This document shows positions 13,701 to 27,988 of a DNA stretch of 64,000 bases, piece after piece. The DNA is from Caprimulgus europaeus. Lineage: Eukaryota > Chordata > Aves > Caprimulgiformes > Caprimulgidae. The DNA is taken from assembly GCA_907165065.1 (NCBI GenBank), contig OU015540.1, forward strand, positions 4,448,001 to 4,512,000, given 5' to 3'. Under the pieces are notes generated by a model. It was not told the origin of the DNA. It ran no database searches and saw only the letters and a program-made list of their open reading frames with translations. Made by a program: the position numbers and the translations under genes. Within the stretch, counting starts at the first letter, position 1. Each line of letters opens with the position of its first letter.

Positions 13701-16700
13701 GTATCTTGCTTTACAACCTGCCTGAGAAGCTAAAGGAGCCAGTAAAGCTGCAGAATTTGCCCTGTATTATTCCAAAACATTTAAACAAAAGCCACAGGAC
13801 CTGCCTGTTTACTGTCCCAAACGTTATATCCTGATTCACGCCTATGCTGATCTATCTACCATGGTATAGGGCCAGCGTAACATGCCACCAAAACCACAGT
13901 GGTCACATCTGATCCGGACTTCCTTCTTATATCCTCACAGGCAGAAACCACACAGGGAAGGTCAGGGCAATCTGGAATCAGATCTATAACCCATGGCAGG
14001 TTCTGTTTGTAAACAGCCTTCTTACTACATCACCTCTATGTTGACAGCATCTGACCCAACAGCCTGGACTCAACATTATCTCGGACATCGGAGATGGCTG
14101 CATTCAGATGCTTCTTCAACAAATTCCCCCTCCAGAAATGAACCACCTCCTTTTCTCTTTTAACCAGCTATCACCTATCAACCTGTGGGATAGCAAAAGC
14201 TTTCTTTCTGAGTGGGAAAAAATCCTCACGAGGCCAAGCAGTGGCAGGGAAAAGAGAAAAGGAAAGGTCTGGATTCAGCTTTTCTCACCCTGCTCTGGTC
14301 TCCTGGCTCAGAGCATCCCAGGGATGCACATACACACTGGATGCCCTCCCAGCTGGGTTAGGCCTAGAGGAAGGATGTGGTGGCTGATCTTCATATGGCT
14401 TTGTTTTTTCTCAAATAGGGGACAGGGGAGCAAGGGCAGAGGTGAAGAGCACAGTACCTCAACATGGGTGCAACTGAGGTGCCCAGGGACCCATATGGGA
14501 ACAGCCCTGGACTTCAGCTGCTGCGTAGCATCCCAGTAGAGGAAATTTGAAGTTTCTGTGAACTATTCTTGGGTTTGGCTGTCTACAGGTTCTCCTTGAA
14601 GTAGGGACTAGCAAAGACACTTGTAAACCACATTTGCTTTCAGTGGCTCCTGAGCATCCTTTGGGATCGCTGGAGCATCTCAGCAGGGAGCAGATGCTGA
14701 GGGAGGGACTCTCTGTAAATGTCCTGCTGTTTTGCAGACACCTCTAAAGCACTGAGCAAACTTAACCTTTGATTATATTTCCAGTACTAGTGCTGGTTCC
14801 CAATAAAATCCTGGATTAAGTATGAAACTCTCTCCTTTTCCCATCCTGTGGTCCCCTTTGCAGTTGGACACGTTTGTGTGATAAGGGCATTTGCTCTGAG
14901 TGCTGGCAAACCCTGGATTTACAACCATCATGTGTCACTTTAGGGGCACACTGTCAGCTTTAGAAAAACATCTGCTATAAACAATTTTACTTACTTTACT
15001 AATAATACCAAACAGTATTAAAAGGGAAAGGATTTTAAAAATCCAATGTATTTGTCCTTCAGCTTGGGCAGTGAAAAAAATCAATTAAATGAGTCTCACT
15101 TTTGTTTAGAGTAATTTTCACTTACCAGTTCCCTCATGCTAATGTTCTTGCTTTACAGGCAGGAGGGGATGTGTTTATATGCTTAGAGAAAAACCTGTGC
15201 ACCCTGGAAGCTGAAAAAAACCCCCCAACCCTTCAAAAACAGGGGAAGAAAAATAAGAAGGCATGAAAACATGTCTATTGATTATTTTTCTTTTTTTATA
15301 AATACATGTTTTACAGAAATGAAACAGTTGCTGTGTTTAACTGAAGGTCACTCTTCAACAAAACAATAATAATGTAAGACTTGAATGGTTGAATTTAATT
15401 CAGTTTATGTTAGCAAGAGTAATCTTTAATGAAATTAAAGGTCTTGTTTTCTTTTTAAAGGTGGGATTTTGAAACCCCAAGCATTAAAAGTAACTTATAG
15501 AAAGTTGGGGTCTTGGGCAAAATTTGCATTAGCTAAACTAAAAGATAAAAATAGGAACCTTGTAGCCTTCAGAAACATTGACTCTAACCCCAAGGTCTCG
15601 TTTACACCTGGGTTATATGTTTCTTTGGGGTTAGAGAGGGAGAAACCAAGGGAAGGGGATGTGAGGGATTTATCTATTTCGGTTCCTTTATTTTCCATAT
15701 GGTTCAAAGCAGAAAGTAATTTGGTGGATGTCATGTCCCACCAGCCTCCTTCCACCAGCAGACCTGTCCCCATCCTGTCCCCACTCAGCACTGGAGCTTT
15801 GCTGGTGTGCAGCGATGTGAACCATCCACCCAGGTGGGACTCCACAGTCAGCAGTGCCACGGCTGGTTTTTACCACCTGGTCCCATCCAGGTAGTGCAGG
15901 TTGAGTGTGTCACCTTGCCAAGTGCAGACCTGGGAGGACACAACCCCAAACCTGATGATTTTGAGGAGCTGCACACATGGGGAGAACCTTGCTGAGGAGG
16001 AGTGGGGTGACCAGGCAGTGGGGGACCAGGGGTTGCAGGTCCCCCCTAGGCTCTCTGAGCTGTGCTGGAGCCCATGGTCCCTTCAGCCCATGGGATGCAA
16101 CCGTGGGAAATGGAGGCAGGCTTCTCTGGAGGCACTCAACAACAACAGCTGGTTGTACCAAATCCTTTCTAACTCATTCAACCAGAATTTACTTTCCCTC
16201 ATCATTTCTTTGCATTAGATGTTTGCTTGGAAACCTGGCCACCAGCAGCCAATTCTTCTCTGAGGTGCCTGTTTGGAGCCTCAGCACACTCACAGACACA
16301 CAGTTGTGTTGCTATAGTCAGCTGATGACATGGAGACCACCCTTGCCAGTGCTCTGGCTCATGGTGTATGATACAAGACTTCACTGCTAAACGCCCATCA
16401 TGATAATTTAGCGTTCTATTTGTTTTTTCCCCCTGTATCCTGGCTGTAATAAATTGGAGTGATGCTATCTCAGGCTTCTTCCATGCTTCTCCTGGAGCTT
16501 CTAGCTCAAATTTGGCATTAGCAAAATGTGCCTCTGGAATAAAGCCTTGTAAAATATTGTTAGGATTGCTAGGCAACCTGGAGGCACGTTGGGAGCTGAA
16601 AGGAGCCTTAGTGGGTGTAGCGAGCCTGTGCTGGAGTCTCAGATGAAAAAGGGAGGGTGTTCTTTGTGTCTCCGTGCTAGCAACTCTTCACCTTTGATTT

Positions 16701-18070
16701 TCTGTTGGAAAGAGCTTGGGATACACTGCTTGACATGCACAAAGGTACCTATCTGTGTAACTGTTGGTGTGGTGGCCTCTAACCTCAGATTAATCAGCTG
16801 GATCACCTATCCAAGGCTTTTCAATAGTAATAAAAGTAAAATGAAGTTTTTTATGGTCATAAGAATACCTGAATTCCAGCTCCTTGCATCTTCCAAGGGC
16901 TGCTTTTGCCAGAAAGAAGGACCATGCTCAATAACAACTTGTTTTATGTGGCCACCAAGGTGTTGCCCCAACCCCTTCTGCTGCAACAGTACTTAATGCA
17001 AACCAACTCTGGAAGGAAGGGAAACAAATAAAAAACATACAGTTTATGGGCAGAGTCTAACAGGAGTCATCAGCTATTTGCAGATACATGCACAAGAACA
17101 AAAAGAAAATGGAACTGGGCTTGCAAGAACAAGGGGAGGAGCTGTTGTGGGTGTAAACAGGGGAGGTTTGCTGCTGATTTCATTAGCTAAGATGCTACAG
17201 TGAGTTTCTGGTTTACCTCTTCCTGCCTCCAACTCCAGAGCAGGAGATGCTGCCCTTTCACAAGGCCACATGAATCTGCATCTCATCCCCTCCAGGGTTG
17301 CCCAAAGGCCTATAGCCATGAAAGGCTCCAGCCCTTCCATGGACAAGCCTCCTGCTTTGCTTCCACCCTGAGCCAAACCTCCAGAGAGCAGCCCCATGCT
17401 GTACTCATTCCTTAGTGGAAAACCAAAGAAAATGCCCAAGTTCTGGCAGCAAACACAGCACCCACATGCTGAGGCTGCCCTTGAGGCTCCAGCTCTTTCT
17501 CTGGCCATCCAGCATTGCTAAAGGCAAATCCCAGCAGCAGGTCCCATGGGAGGTGGATGTGCCTCCACTGAGAAAAGCTGTCTGTGCCAGAAGCTGTCCT
17601 TCCAGCCAAGCTGAGTGTGCAATTTGTTTTCTAGTGCTTGATTTAGCATATAATTTTCTGTTAAAACAGCTAGTGGCCAAGCTGACTTAACACATCCATC
17701 TGCTCAGAGCCTGTCTGGCTCCTCCTGCTCTCACCAGATCCTTTCCAGAGGTCATGAATGGCCACCTCTCCATCTCCAGTGGCTCAAATCCCTTATTCAA
17801 ACACCGGCAAATGTCACCCACTTTCCTCCTGTACTGACTCAGGGCTTTGTGTGCTTTGTGTTCACACTGGGAGTAGTTACTCATGCAAGACATTTCATCA
17901 GCACAAATTGGGGGGTCACTGAAAATTAACAGTGAGAGCAGGAGCTGGTGATTTTGGCCCATCCTTTGTCAATGAAAGCATTTCCCAAGCGTCCAATGCT
18001 CCTAGATATTCCCATACACTACAGAAAGGGAATGTAATAAGCTAGACATGCATTCCCCAATACATTAATG
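7751..18070. other. Intergenic, upstream of FOXK1: no gene seen
   Basis: About 10 kb of unique sequence with AT-rich microsatellites near 8.15-8.38 kb and an A/G-rich tract near 9.44-9.46 kb. I find no exon with family resemblance, no tRNA and no long open frame with plausible composition. The longest frames (for example 14108-14539 and 15469-15894, plus strand) carry no recognisable domain. Distal regulatory elements of FOXK1 or CYP3A could lie here but cannot be shown by eye. Confidence 0.7.
8145..8262. repeat. AT-rich compound microsatellite (TATA / TATC / ATACTCAT)
   Basis: TATA runs merge into TATC units, with the phrase TAGATATATACTCATCTAT occurring twice (near 8175 and 8207) and shorter ACTCATATA-type variants around them. 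Further TA-rich stretches follow at about 8340-8380. Confidence 0.85.
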
Positions 18071-18290
18071 AATCACAGAATCATGGAATCATAGAATGGT
18101 TTGAGTTAGAAGGAACCTTTGAAGGTCATCTTGTCCAACCCCCCTGCAGTGAGCAGGGACATCTTCAACCAGATCAGGTTGCTCAGAGCCCCCCATCCAA
18201 CATGACCTTGAATGCTTTGAATATCACCATGAGGCTGTTTTGGGGGTCAGGCATCCCACATGACCTTTCTGTTGGAACCTGCTCTTCAGC
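18071..18290 (-). mobile_element. CR1 LINE, 3'-end fragment
   Basis: The left edge carries AATCATAGAATGGTTTGAG, the reverse complement of the CR1 3' tail (ATTCTATGATT). It is followed by the usual internal blocks: GTCCAACCCCCCTGCAG, GCAGGGACATCTTCAACCAG and AGGTTGCTCAGAGCCCC. CR1 sense is therefore on the minus strand. The right part is more diverged and seems to carry a short interruption near 18220-18245. Only the 3' end is present, as with most CR1 copies, which are 5'-truncated on insertion. No coding capacity remains. CR1 is the dominant LINE of birds and other reptiles and is the main lineage clue besides synteny. Confidence 0.88.
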
Positions 18291-20736
18291 TTGATCTTGA
18301 AAAACAGAGAACTGATGGGAACAAACCTTGGATTTCTGCAGTATTACGACGTTTCTGAGGTAACTACGTGTGGCATGTATATGATGTAACTACAACTTCT
18401 GTTTCTCACGTCCCTTTCTAGCTAGATTTAGGTTAGGAAAGCTGCCGGAGAGGAATTTACCCATTCCTGGTGATGAACTGGCTGTGCTATTTTTCTGCTC
18501 TGTTAGCATCACAGGTCTCATGATACATATTTTGGTACCAAATAGCCCAGACCAAAGCACTTGACACCACCACACCATTCCTCTGTCCCTCCTGCCAAAT
18601 TATGCTGGTGGGCCATGAGGGGCACAGGGGGTTTCTTCTGATTTAGGGCTCCCCAGCTCCTGTGACCTCCATCTCCTTCCCCAAATTTACAGGTCAGTTT
18701 TGGAGACACATGAAATTGGGCCAAATCTAGGTTTTCTCTTAGTTTTCTCAGCAAAGCTCCCTCTTCAGACTGCATCAGAAATGAGCTGGTCCTCAATGTT
18801 ATTTTAATAAAAAATGTGGCAGCTGGAAGTATAAGAGAGATGGGAGCCAGGCACCTTAAGAAATGATAATTGCAGGCTTGGAGCAGTGCTAAGAGTTAAC
18901 AAAGGGATGTTTAATCCAATTCTTGGCGTCTATTTTAGGGTCTTTTTAACTTTCCAAATCAAAAAAAAAGGAAGAGGGAAAGGGAAAAAAAAAATCTCCA
19001 TCACAGCGCAATTTCTTAAGCTTGTTTGCAGCCCAAAGGTGAATTTTTGTGCGTGTGAAGAGTTTGAAGAAAATCCATTCAGCTGTTTCAGAGGTTTCAG
19101 AGCATGAAAACAACATCTGGTTTAAAAATCAAAAATAAAAGAAATTCCCTTTGCTCATCAGAGTCAAAATGGGTTTTGGTTTCATGCCTCTGATTTAGTA
19201 TATCTTGAGCTGTCCCCTGGAGAAAGCTGGCCGTTTCTGCATTCATTTGGAAGGGATGAAAATGTCTTGCAAACCCCCCCAAAAATAGGGATGCTCAGAC
19301 AGAAGGGCAGGTAGGACTCACACCCTAAGCTCCTCCACTCCCATCCAGTCCACCACAACATGGGCCATGGTCTCTAAATTACCAGTTTAATTCACTGCAC
19401 CGAGGTTTCTCGCTGCTGGCTGCCTCGGTGGGGGTGTTTTTTGGCTGCTGTGCTGTTTGCTGTGCGCAGCGCTGCGCTATAGATGGCACTGCAGGATGGA
19501 AATTCCAGATCCCTTCGCTTTTTAACAACAACCTTGGGCTTCGATGGCTCCTGCAGCTTGTCCCAGTGGAGGAGGCCAACCTCAAATCATTACTTTCTGC
19601 AGATCTGCCTGCAAATCTCACTCAAATTTTGTACTATAAACGTGACCCCTGCCATTTACAGTAGGCAAAAGTGACAAGGAAGCTCTCCCCTAAATTAACT
19701 GCTGCTTCTAAGAAAACACACAAATGCTCACAATCCACTGGCAAATTTGGCTATTTCTGTTACAACACAGGAATATTCTGCTTTTCAAAGGGAGCAGGCA
19801 GTTGATTTCTCTGTACATTTCTCAGTGCAAGATCACATCTATGAAAAGACTCAGCTCATGCTAGAGTTCTGCAGCTGTAAATGAAAGCATGCACCTTCTC
19901 AGCATCCCTTTAGTACTTCCAAGAACCCAAAATCTACCCAAATGTAAGCATTTGCAGCAAATTTTGCCCATTTTGTTCCCCCTTTGTACAGTTTCCTGGA
20001 GTTCTAGGATTAAAAGTAAGAAAAGAAGCAAAATCCGACTCAGTTCTGCAATAGGAGATGCAATGCTGGCAGGAACAGGGATGCACCAAAGAGATCATGA
20101 TGGGAAGTGAAGAATATCATAGACAATTACAGCAAGATGCTTTTGAAAAATCCCTCCAGGTATCCAGCTGCATCTGTCGACACTTAAACACCTTCAGAAA
20201 TCTGGCCAGCAGCCCACTGCTCAAGATGTTAAAAAAAAAACCAGAACAAAAACAACAGAGAAGAGTAAAAGTCATAAGAAAGACAAATCCCTTTTGTCAT
20301 TGGCAAGATGAAAGGAAAACCCCAAGTTTTTTAATGATTAAGGTGGAGAAAACTGCAAACAATAAACACCATGACAGTTGTCCTTCTCTTCCTTTGGGAA
20401 ATGGAGCTGGATGAGGATTAGGTACCTGCAGACTTTTTGGTTTCACCTTCAATGAGCAGTCCGATGAAGAGCTCCTCTCCACCTGCGCTGTCCCAGGGCT
20501 GGATGGATGAACCAGCATAGTCCTCTCTGACAAGGAGATATGCAGCACTTCTCTCTTACAGGATTTTAATGTGATCTTACACATCAAGTAGATTCAAATG
20601 ACAAGAATGAATGGCAGTAGCCAGCCTCATGGCTTGATATTCTGATGAAATGATGCCCTGGCACATCCATCACACTGTTCTGCTGTCAAGAGAACTCCCA
20701 ACTCTGGAAGATGAGTGTGTTTTTCTTTTACAGTGT

Positions 20737-20772
20737 TAAAAAAAAAAAAGCAGGGGAGCTAAAAAAAAAAAA
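20737..20772. repeat. Paired A-runs
   Basis: Two runs of about 12 A, each followed by GCA, are separated by CAGGGGAGCT. It looks like a short local duplication. Confidence 0.8.
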
Positions 20773-22520
20773 GCATCTGTCCTCAAGCTTAACTACTACA
20801 TAAATGTAACTTTGAGATAAGACACAGCCAGGATCTATGGTTCAGCTCCAAACAGGGTGCGTGCAACTGCACCCAGCTCCATCTGAAGGCATATGCGTGG
20901 GGTGAAGCCCACGCTGCCTGCAAGTGCAGACCTGGGACTTCACAGAGCACAGCAGGTGAGACAAGCCAGAAGACTGAAGGAAGATTCATTTATTGCCAGT
21001 GGCATATGTAGACTTCTTGTGCCAATCCCTGTACGTTCACCTTGGAGAAGCAGATATGGATGCAAGTCAGAGGGAGCAAGATGCAAGTCGGAGCGTGCAC
21101 AGAAGCACCACGGTGAGGGTGTTTGCTAAGCACGGGGTTGGGGAGATGCAGGGACACAGATGCTGATGTTGCCCAGGCAACACTCACTTTTGCAAGGTGC
21201 CCCTTTGTCTCTCCTGATTTTTAAGTATGATGTCTCACTCTAAAATGCAGATTCTCCAAGCTGTAAATAAGATTTGTTATACCTTAATGCTCTTTCCCCA
21301 TATCTTTTGAGCTTGTTACCAGCAGCATTGCTTGTAGTTAGGTAACGAAGGAAATTAAGAGCAGCTCCATGGCTGTGGCTTGCACAGGGTGGGAGAAGAG
21401 ATCTCCAGAGAGAAACACAGGTAAGACATGGTGCTTGGGATGGTGGATGCAGGACACCCTGAGCTGCATTGCCCACTGTGCTGGGCAAACACACCAGTTG
21501 AGAGCAGGATTTGGGGTAAGGATGAGCCTTTACAAAAAACCTTGAGTTTATCCCGCATAAAGTCCTTATTCCAACTTTCAGAGCACCTGATAAGGTTGCA
21601 CACCATGTTGCTGCTGTTGCCCTGTGCTAACTGCAAGGCTTCATACCAAGAGCACGAGGTTTAGTGCTGCACATTCCACAGGCTACATTTGTGTGTGATA
21701 ACTAGGGTTTGCCCACCCCAGACTGCTTTGGAACTTCAGGGTTGATGTCTCCCAGGAAGCACTGGGGACAGACAGTGTTTTCCCACCGTGTCTCATTTCC
21801 CTGGCTTGTACTAATTATGAGATGCTGATCCCATTATTATGGAGCAAAATTACCAAGTGCTGGAGAGAGCACAACAAAAACTGTCAGAGTGGTAAACTTG
21901 AAATGAGGTAGAAGTAATATCTGCTGTGTACAAGAGGACCAGATTTGCTAATTGGACATTACTGAGGTCAGTAAGGTGGAATGAGGATGGGAAGACATCA
22001 CAAGTGGGGTGAAATTACCCTTCCTGAGGAAGGGACAAGCAGGAGACATATGGGAGAAATTGTCTCTCTGCACCTCCCAGCCAGAAAACAAGATTGAAAT
22101 GCAGCAACAGAGGAGCTGCAGCAAGCAAGAACCTTTTCTCTGGGCGTGGAGGTGGCACAGGAAGAAGCTGGGCTGCTGGAGAGATGTATTTACTTTTGAA
22201 GGAGTGGTGAAGGAGGAATGCAGAGCAAAGGCAACAAGCCTTGTGTAAAGCCTCAAAACGTCCTCTTCATCCCAGCCCAGGAAGCTGCATGGTCCCCACG
22301 AGTCCAATAGCCCCTGCAGGCAACATAATGATGGGACCTGCCCCGAGCATGGGGCAGAGCAGGCAGCAGCCAACTTGGTTTTGTTGTTACGTAGCATTTG
22401 GTCGCCCTATTTTGCTGCTTTCCCTTTGATGCAATGAGCCTGTGGGGAATAAAGCTCAGTGGGAGATTGCTTACGTGGTTCCTAACCCTTTAGTTTCTTT
22501 TATTGGCTGTTGTCTCAATT

Positions 22521-22560
22521 AAAAAAAAAAGAAAAAAGAAAAAAAGAAAACAAAGGAAAA
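22521..22560. repeat. A-rich low-complexity tract
   Basis: A-runs broken by single G or C. No source element is recognisable next to it. Confidence 0.85.
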
Positions 22561-25500
22561 GTAGTTCAAGGTGTGAAGAATTCATATGGCAGGAATATAT
22601 ATAAAATGTTATTGGCTCTGTCCCCTTGGCTCTAACCTCAATCGTCTCACCATGCTGAGCATTTATCTTTCGATTATTACACATAATGACAGGGAGATTT
22701 TAGCTAGCCCTGTGCAAAAAGCCAGCCTGCTCCTCTCCCCTCCCCACCAACAACCATCCTGGCTTGAGCTCAAGTCGCCTGGCATCTGATTTCAGCCTAG
22801 CAGGGTGTTTCAATACCAATAAACATCTTGTTTTCATGTGAAGAGCTGTTTCAGCTACATTCTTTCCCATCTTTTGTGAGCATCCAAGGCTCCGTGTAAA
22901 ACTTTTTATTGATCACATAAATAGCAGCTCTGCTTCCCTACAGGCCCTGACTTCACAAAGTGTTTTGATACCTGGAGAATGAAAGGTTCAAGAGAAAACC
23001 AATTCCCTCAGCTTCCCAGGACTGTGAACCCAGGGCTGCTGGTTTCTCCTCTCCTTGGCAGAGTGTGGTCTGGGGAGGGGGGTGGGGGAGCAGGGACATT
23101 AATTTTTGTCTTTTTTCTGGGTGTGTTTAAGGTGGTTTATATACAGGCACAGTCTGCAACAAAGGCAGAAGCAAAGCCACTGTGCAAAGAGCTGAGAGGC
23201 AATCTTTAAAGATTTAATTGGCCTGAAAGCTTCCCAAAATACTAAGGAGAGACTTAAACCACCTAATTTTGAGCATGAAGCCTCCCAAGCTGGACAGAAT
23301 GGGTGGCTTTGCTGCTTAGACACTGATACAGGTGCAGTGGGCAGTCATTCCATTGCCATCATGCTAAGGATTTCTCTGGGGATGGGCTGCCCTGGCCTCA
23401 CCAGCGAGAAGCAGCTCCCTTGGTCCTTGGAGGAGCTGTTTCGAACCAACACATCTTGTGAGCACAGACCAAGATCTCTCCCTGCAGCTGCATTTCTGCA
23501 GGGCCCTGTTGAGACATGACAAAGGATGCCATGAAATCCCTGGCCTGAAACCCAAACAAGACCCTTCCTGTCCATGTCCTGTCTGTCAGACCCATTGCAC
23601 TGTCACCTTTTGTGCAAATGAGTAAGAACAAACACAAAACCTCTTCAACTGCAGCCATGCAGAACTCACAGGGAAGAGCTACTGGGGAACCTCATCAGTC
23701 CTTGTTCAGGAATCAGAAATCCCAATCAAAACTGGCCGTGACTCATAACCATGTGCTGGCACAAATTCAACCTCTTTTGGATAACAAAGGGCAGATCCTG
23801 TTCTGAGCTGTGTTATAAAACCTTTGACTGTGTGTTTATCACAGCAGGCTAAAAGTGCACTATCAACTTTGCTGACCTTGCTGCTTGCAGATGGCAGTGC
23901 GTGACAGCCCTGGAGCTGACAGGGCTGTGGTGGTGGCTTTTGGAAGGGATGTGATGGCAGAGGCAATGCCTGAACCCTTCTGTGGCTGGAGAGTTCCAAC
24001 CCAGCCCAGCCTACCACCCTGGTGCTGAGCCACCACCAGACACCCCAAATCAGCCCAGCCCTGGGGTAAAATAAAACTGCTTTCTTCCAGCCAAAGGCCC
24101 AGCTGTTGGTGGCAGCAATGGAGGGCACAAGCAGAGCGATGGCAATTTGCCCCTGAGATGGGTGGCAGAGAGCATCCTCCACAGGTATTAACTCTGTCTT
24201 CATCTCAAATGCTACACACTTAATTAATGAGAGTGACTTGAATAGCAGCAACTACTTGGGAGCCCCATGTCTTGGGAGAAAGGAAGCTTTGAGGTATCTG
24301 CATTCAGCTCTGAGGGTCAAAGAAGGGACCTGTCTCTATCACTAGAAGTCCTACCAGGTCATCTGTGGGGACCTACTATTAAACTGTCCTTGTCCATGGA
24401 AAAAAGATACAGAAGATTTCACAGGCTGAAGTTTGGTGGCTGAGCCAAAATCCAACACCTATTTCACCTCAAATATCTCATCCTGAGTACTCAGACAATT
24501 GCTTTAGAAAGCCTCACCTACAGGAGGTGATGATGGTGGCTTATGGTTTGGTTTTGCATTGGTAATTTTTGAGATTTTCAATAGATTTTCTTAGAGGGAA
24601 GACCATCCACTTGCAAATGTTAAGGTGAAGCCTGTTTCCACACCAATGTTTTCCCTTCTCTGCTTCTCATACAACTTTATTTGTGGGATGGTGATAATGA
24701 GAACTCCACTGCTATTGATTTTTTTAAAAGCATATATAACTTTGAAACACTGTAGATATTGCATGGACTTTGGAACAAGATAAGAAGAGGTAATCACATT
24801 CACAGCCTCTCCAACCCTTTAATTAATCTGGACAGCAAACTCTAGCTGTGGAACAGCTGACTACTTCTCCTGAATATTCTCATTTTTCTACAGAAATTTA
24901 TAGATATTTGAGGTAAATCAGCGCCCCACAGGGACCTATCTTCTGATGCAATATTTTTATAGTGGACAGGAGAATTGATGTGGCCCTGCTTCTTTGAGAC
25001 TGACTGCTGCACACCTCTGTGGAATGGGTTGGAAAACAGAAATATTGGCTGAACTTCTGCTAAAATAGAGAAGAGTCTCCCTTTCTCTGTATAACCTTAA
25101 GATGGAGCAAAATAGTTAAGCTGCAAGAATGTACCGCAGAGGGAGGATAATAGAAATCAGAAAATGAGAAGGTTACGGTCCAGCTTCCCCGTGACCTGAT
25201 TTAGGGAAAAATCTTTTATTTGGAAGAGTTTATACCTGTGTGTTGGTGCTGGGGTTTACACAAGACACTGAGTCCCCAAATCCCCCCATCATCTCCTGGG
25301 GATGGTGCAGGGAGGACGGGGGCGGGGGTCGAGCCAAGCTGGTGCCCTGAGCTGCGGTTTGCAGAGCCCAGCTCTGCCTTCCCCCTCACCCTCAGCTCCA
25401 GTGAAATCAATGGGATTAAATGAGCACAAATGAGATGGGAGCTGGCTCCTTTGCTGCTGTGGTAAGTCAGCGTGGAAGCTGGCCTCGGTACATCTATCTA

Positions 25501-25973
25501 AAGCTCTGTATTGAATCTCAGCTGACAGCTCCAATAATGATAATAGATATGGCCAAAGTCGGTTTGGATTTTTTTTTGGAGGAGGCCAGGTTCCTCCTCC
25601 CCACTTGAAGACAGGCTAACTGTGCTGCCAGCTCTTGTCTCTCAGGCTTTTTGAGGGTTCGATAAGCAAACCATGCTCCTCAGGCTGCCAAAGCCCAAGG
25701 GGATGGCAAAGGATGACCTAGCTACCCTGCACAGTTAACCCAAGCCCTTCCCGGGGTTTTTGGAGGAATCCCTCTGGGTTTGGAGTCTTGCTAGCACCCA
25801 GGGGCATCCTAGGCTTTACCTTTAATTTCATCTGAAACTTCCTTGGTGTAACAAAAGAAATAGTACCACTGGGATGCCACAAATGCAGCCCAGGAAGCTC
25901 TTCTCCAGGAGAAGGCTGCTGCTGCTGCAGATCCAGCCAGCTCCCAGCCCACAGAGCCAAGGACAGAAGTGCC

Positions 25974-26042
25974 AAGGACACAGTGGGGGTACGAGGACAC
26001 AGTGGGGGTACGAGGACACAGTGGGGGTACGAGGACACAGTG
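25974..26042. repeat. 19-bp tandem repeat
   Basis: The unit GAGGACACAGTGGGGGTAC is repeated with near identity. Three full units can be read, with a partial or diverged copy at each end. The high identity suggests a recent expansion, probably polymorphic in copy number. Confidence 0.9.
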
Positions 26043-27988
26043 TGAGCATGTCTATGTCTGAACATGCAAAGCCAGGCTAAGCTTACCCAACAATCAATAA
26101 CAAAGTCAAGCCAAATCAACATGAAAGACCTCAAGAAAAAAAAAATACAGGAAAGAAGGTAGCTGGAGTTCATTGTGACATTATCCACACACACATGCTG
26201 AAAATCACTTCCAACACTTTGCCCCTGCAGCTTAGCTAGCTGTGCCCCAGCACCTCAGCCCCAGCAGTGGGGTTTAGCAAAGCTCAGGTTTTATTTACCC
26301 CATCTCACAGCCCCTGCTGAGCTCAGTTCTGCCGGGGATGTGTCACCAAACAAGCTGGGTCAGGTAGCAATAGAGTAGCTCAGGGATGTTTATAAAAATC
26401 AGAGGAGAGGAACCTTAAAGGAGAGGGCATCCCATGTGTTTGGGGAGCTAAGTCAGCAGGGAATAAATTGGGCTGCCTGCACTAGGGGGGATGCTTCAGG
26501 GAGGCATAAAGCAGGGAAGCAGCCGGGGCACCGCGGCCGTCCCTGCACGGGATCTCCAGCACGTTCTGTCTTCCTTCTGTTTATGCTGGTGACTGGGAGC
26601 TCTCCAGAGCATCATCAGGTTTTATGGCGTGTACACATTATTAGTGCTTCACAAGTAAATAATGTCATATTTCACTGTTTATTGCTGAAAATGCACAGTA
26701 AAAGGCTAAAGCCTGAAAAGTGCAGAAAATAATTTATGTGGGAGGAATGAATTTCCCATCATGTCAAACCACTGCCAGAATTTATCACAATGCCCTTCAA
26801 TTTGGGTCTCTGTCCAACATTTTAAAGGTCTGGCTTTGTCATATGTTTAGGCTCAGGGAAGCTGAAGGTTATTGGGAAGAATGGGAATTACTACTGGAGC
26901 TGGAGTGAAAGAGAAAAGCATAGGGTGGGGGCTCCAAAGAGCTCTTCCCTTAGTTAACAGGGAAAATTAACAGCCCAGTGGCCACCAGGAACCATCCTGG
27001 TAGGGGGATGAAATGGCAAAAGGTTCAACATCAGCTCTGAGAGCTGCTGAAACTAATGTTATTTCTGCAGTTCTTCTTGAAAAGCATAAATCATCATGAG
27101 TGTGGATGAGGGCTGACAGCCAAATTGTTTGCAGTGATCAATATCTCTTAATTAGGGTCTGACTCTCACTCTTCACTCAGCACCAGTAATTCAGATCACA
27201 GATGTAAGGATTTCTTGAGTGTATAACAATTACAGGATGAGGCCATGTAACTTCAGAAAAAGGTTTTGAAACTGCTTCCCCTACTGCTGCTTTTTCCTTG
27301 AGAACCTGCTGCGCTGCTGGGCAGGAGCATCAACCTAAGGGAATAATTGTGTTTTAAAGCCACTATTTCTGTCCTTGTCATTTATATGTGTCTTGTCAGA
27401 TTTGCACCTGAATTCACCTCCAAGGCATCGGGACCAGCCAGCGTGGAACCACAGTTGGAGCTCTCCAGTGAGAGCACACTAAGCTATTTTCCAAAATACA
27501 CTTCTTTCTAAATTAAAAGAGCAGCAGGAACAGCCTACAAAGCTGGGGGCAGCACAAGTGTCTTTGCTGCAGAGATAAGCTCTCTGCTTCTCAAAGTGCC
27601 TGGAAATGCCCCCATAAGCCAAACCAAGTGTTTCTGCACGCAGCCAAGGTGCCTCCTGCCAGGGAGGGGGAGCTGGTGTGGATGGGGCAAAAGCCAGGGG
27701 GGCACAAAATTGCATAAAAGTGCAGAAGGCTCAAATAAAAATGCCTTGGTTTGGAGAAAGTAGATAGCTATTTTCTTGGGACTGGTAGAAATTTTTCTGG
27801 TGGGACCCATCCTCTCCCACACCTCTGTTAGGGATTTCCAGGCTCAGTGATTTGAATGTTGTCATGTACACTGGTAACTGGTTAAATATTCAACAAGCTA
27901 AACTGCGTGGGCAAACTGGGCAGAGAGAGATGTTTTTACATGCAGAACTGACATCAGAACTTGTGACATCCCAGAGGCCTTATTCATA

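Noticed and set aside
15469..15894. 141-codon open frame after a pyrimidine-rich AAAG
   Set aside because: No recognisable domain, a competing antisense frame of similar length, and no supporting exon nearby.
23706..24251. 181-codon minus-strand frame in the intergenic region
   Set aside because: Composition and lack of any family motif suggest a chance frame. No splice context or promoter is evident.
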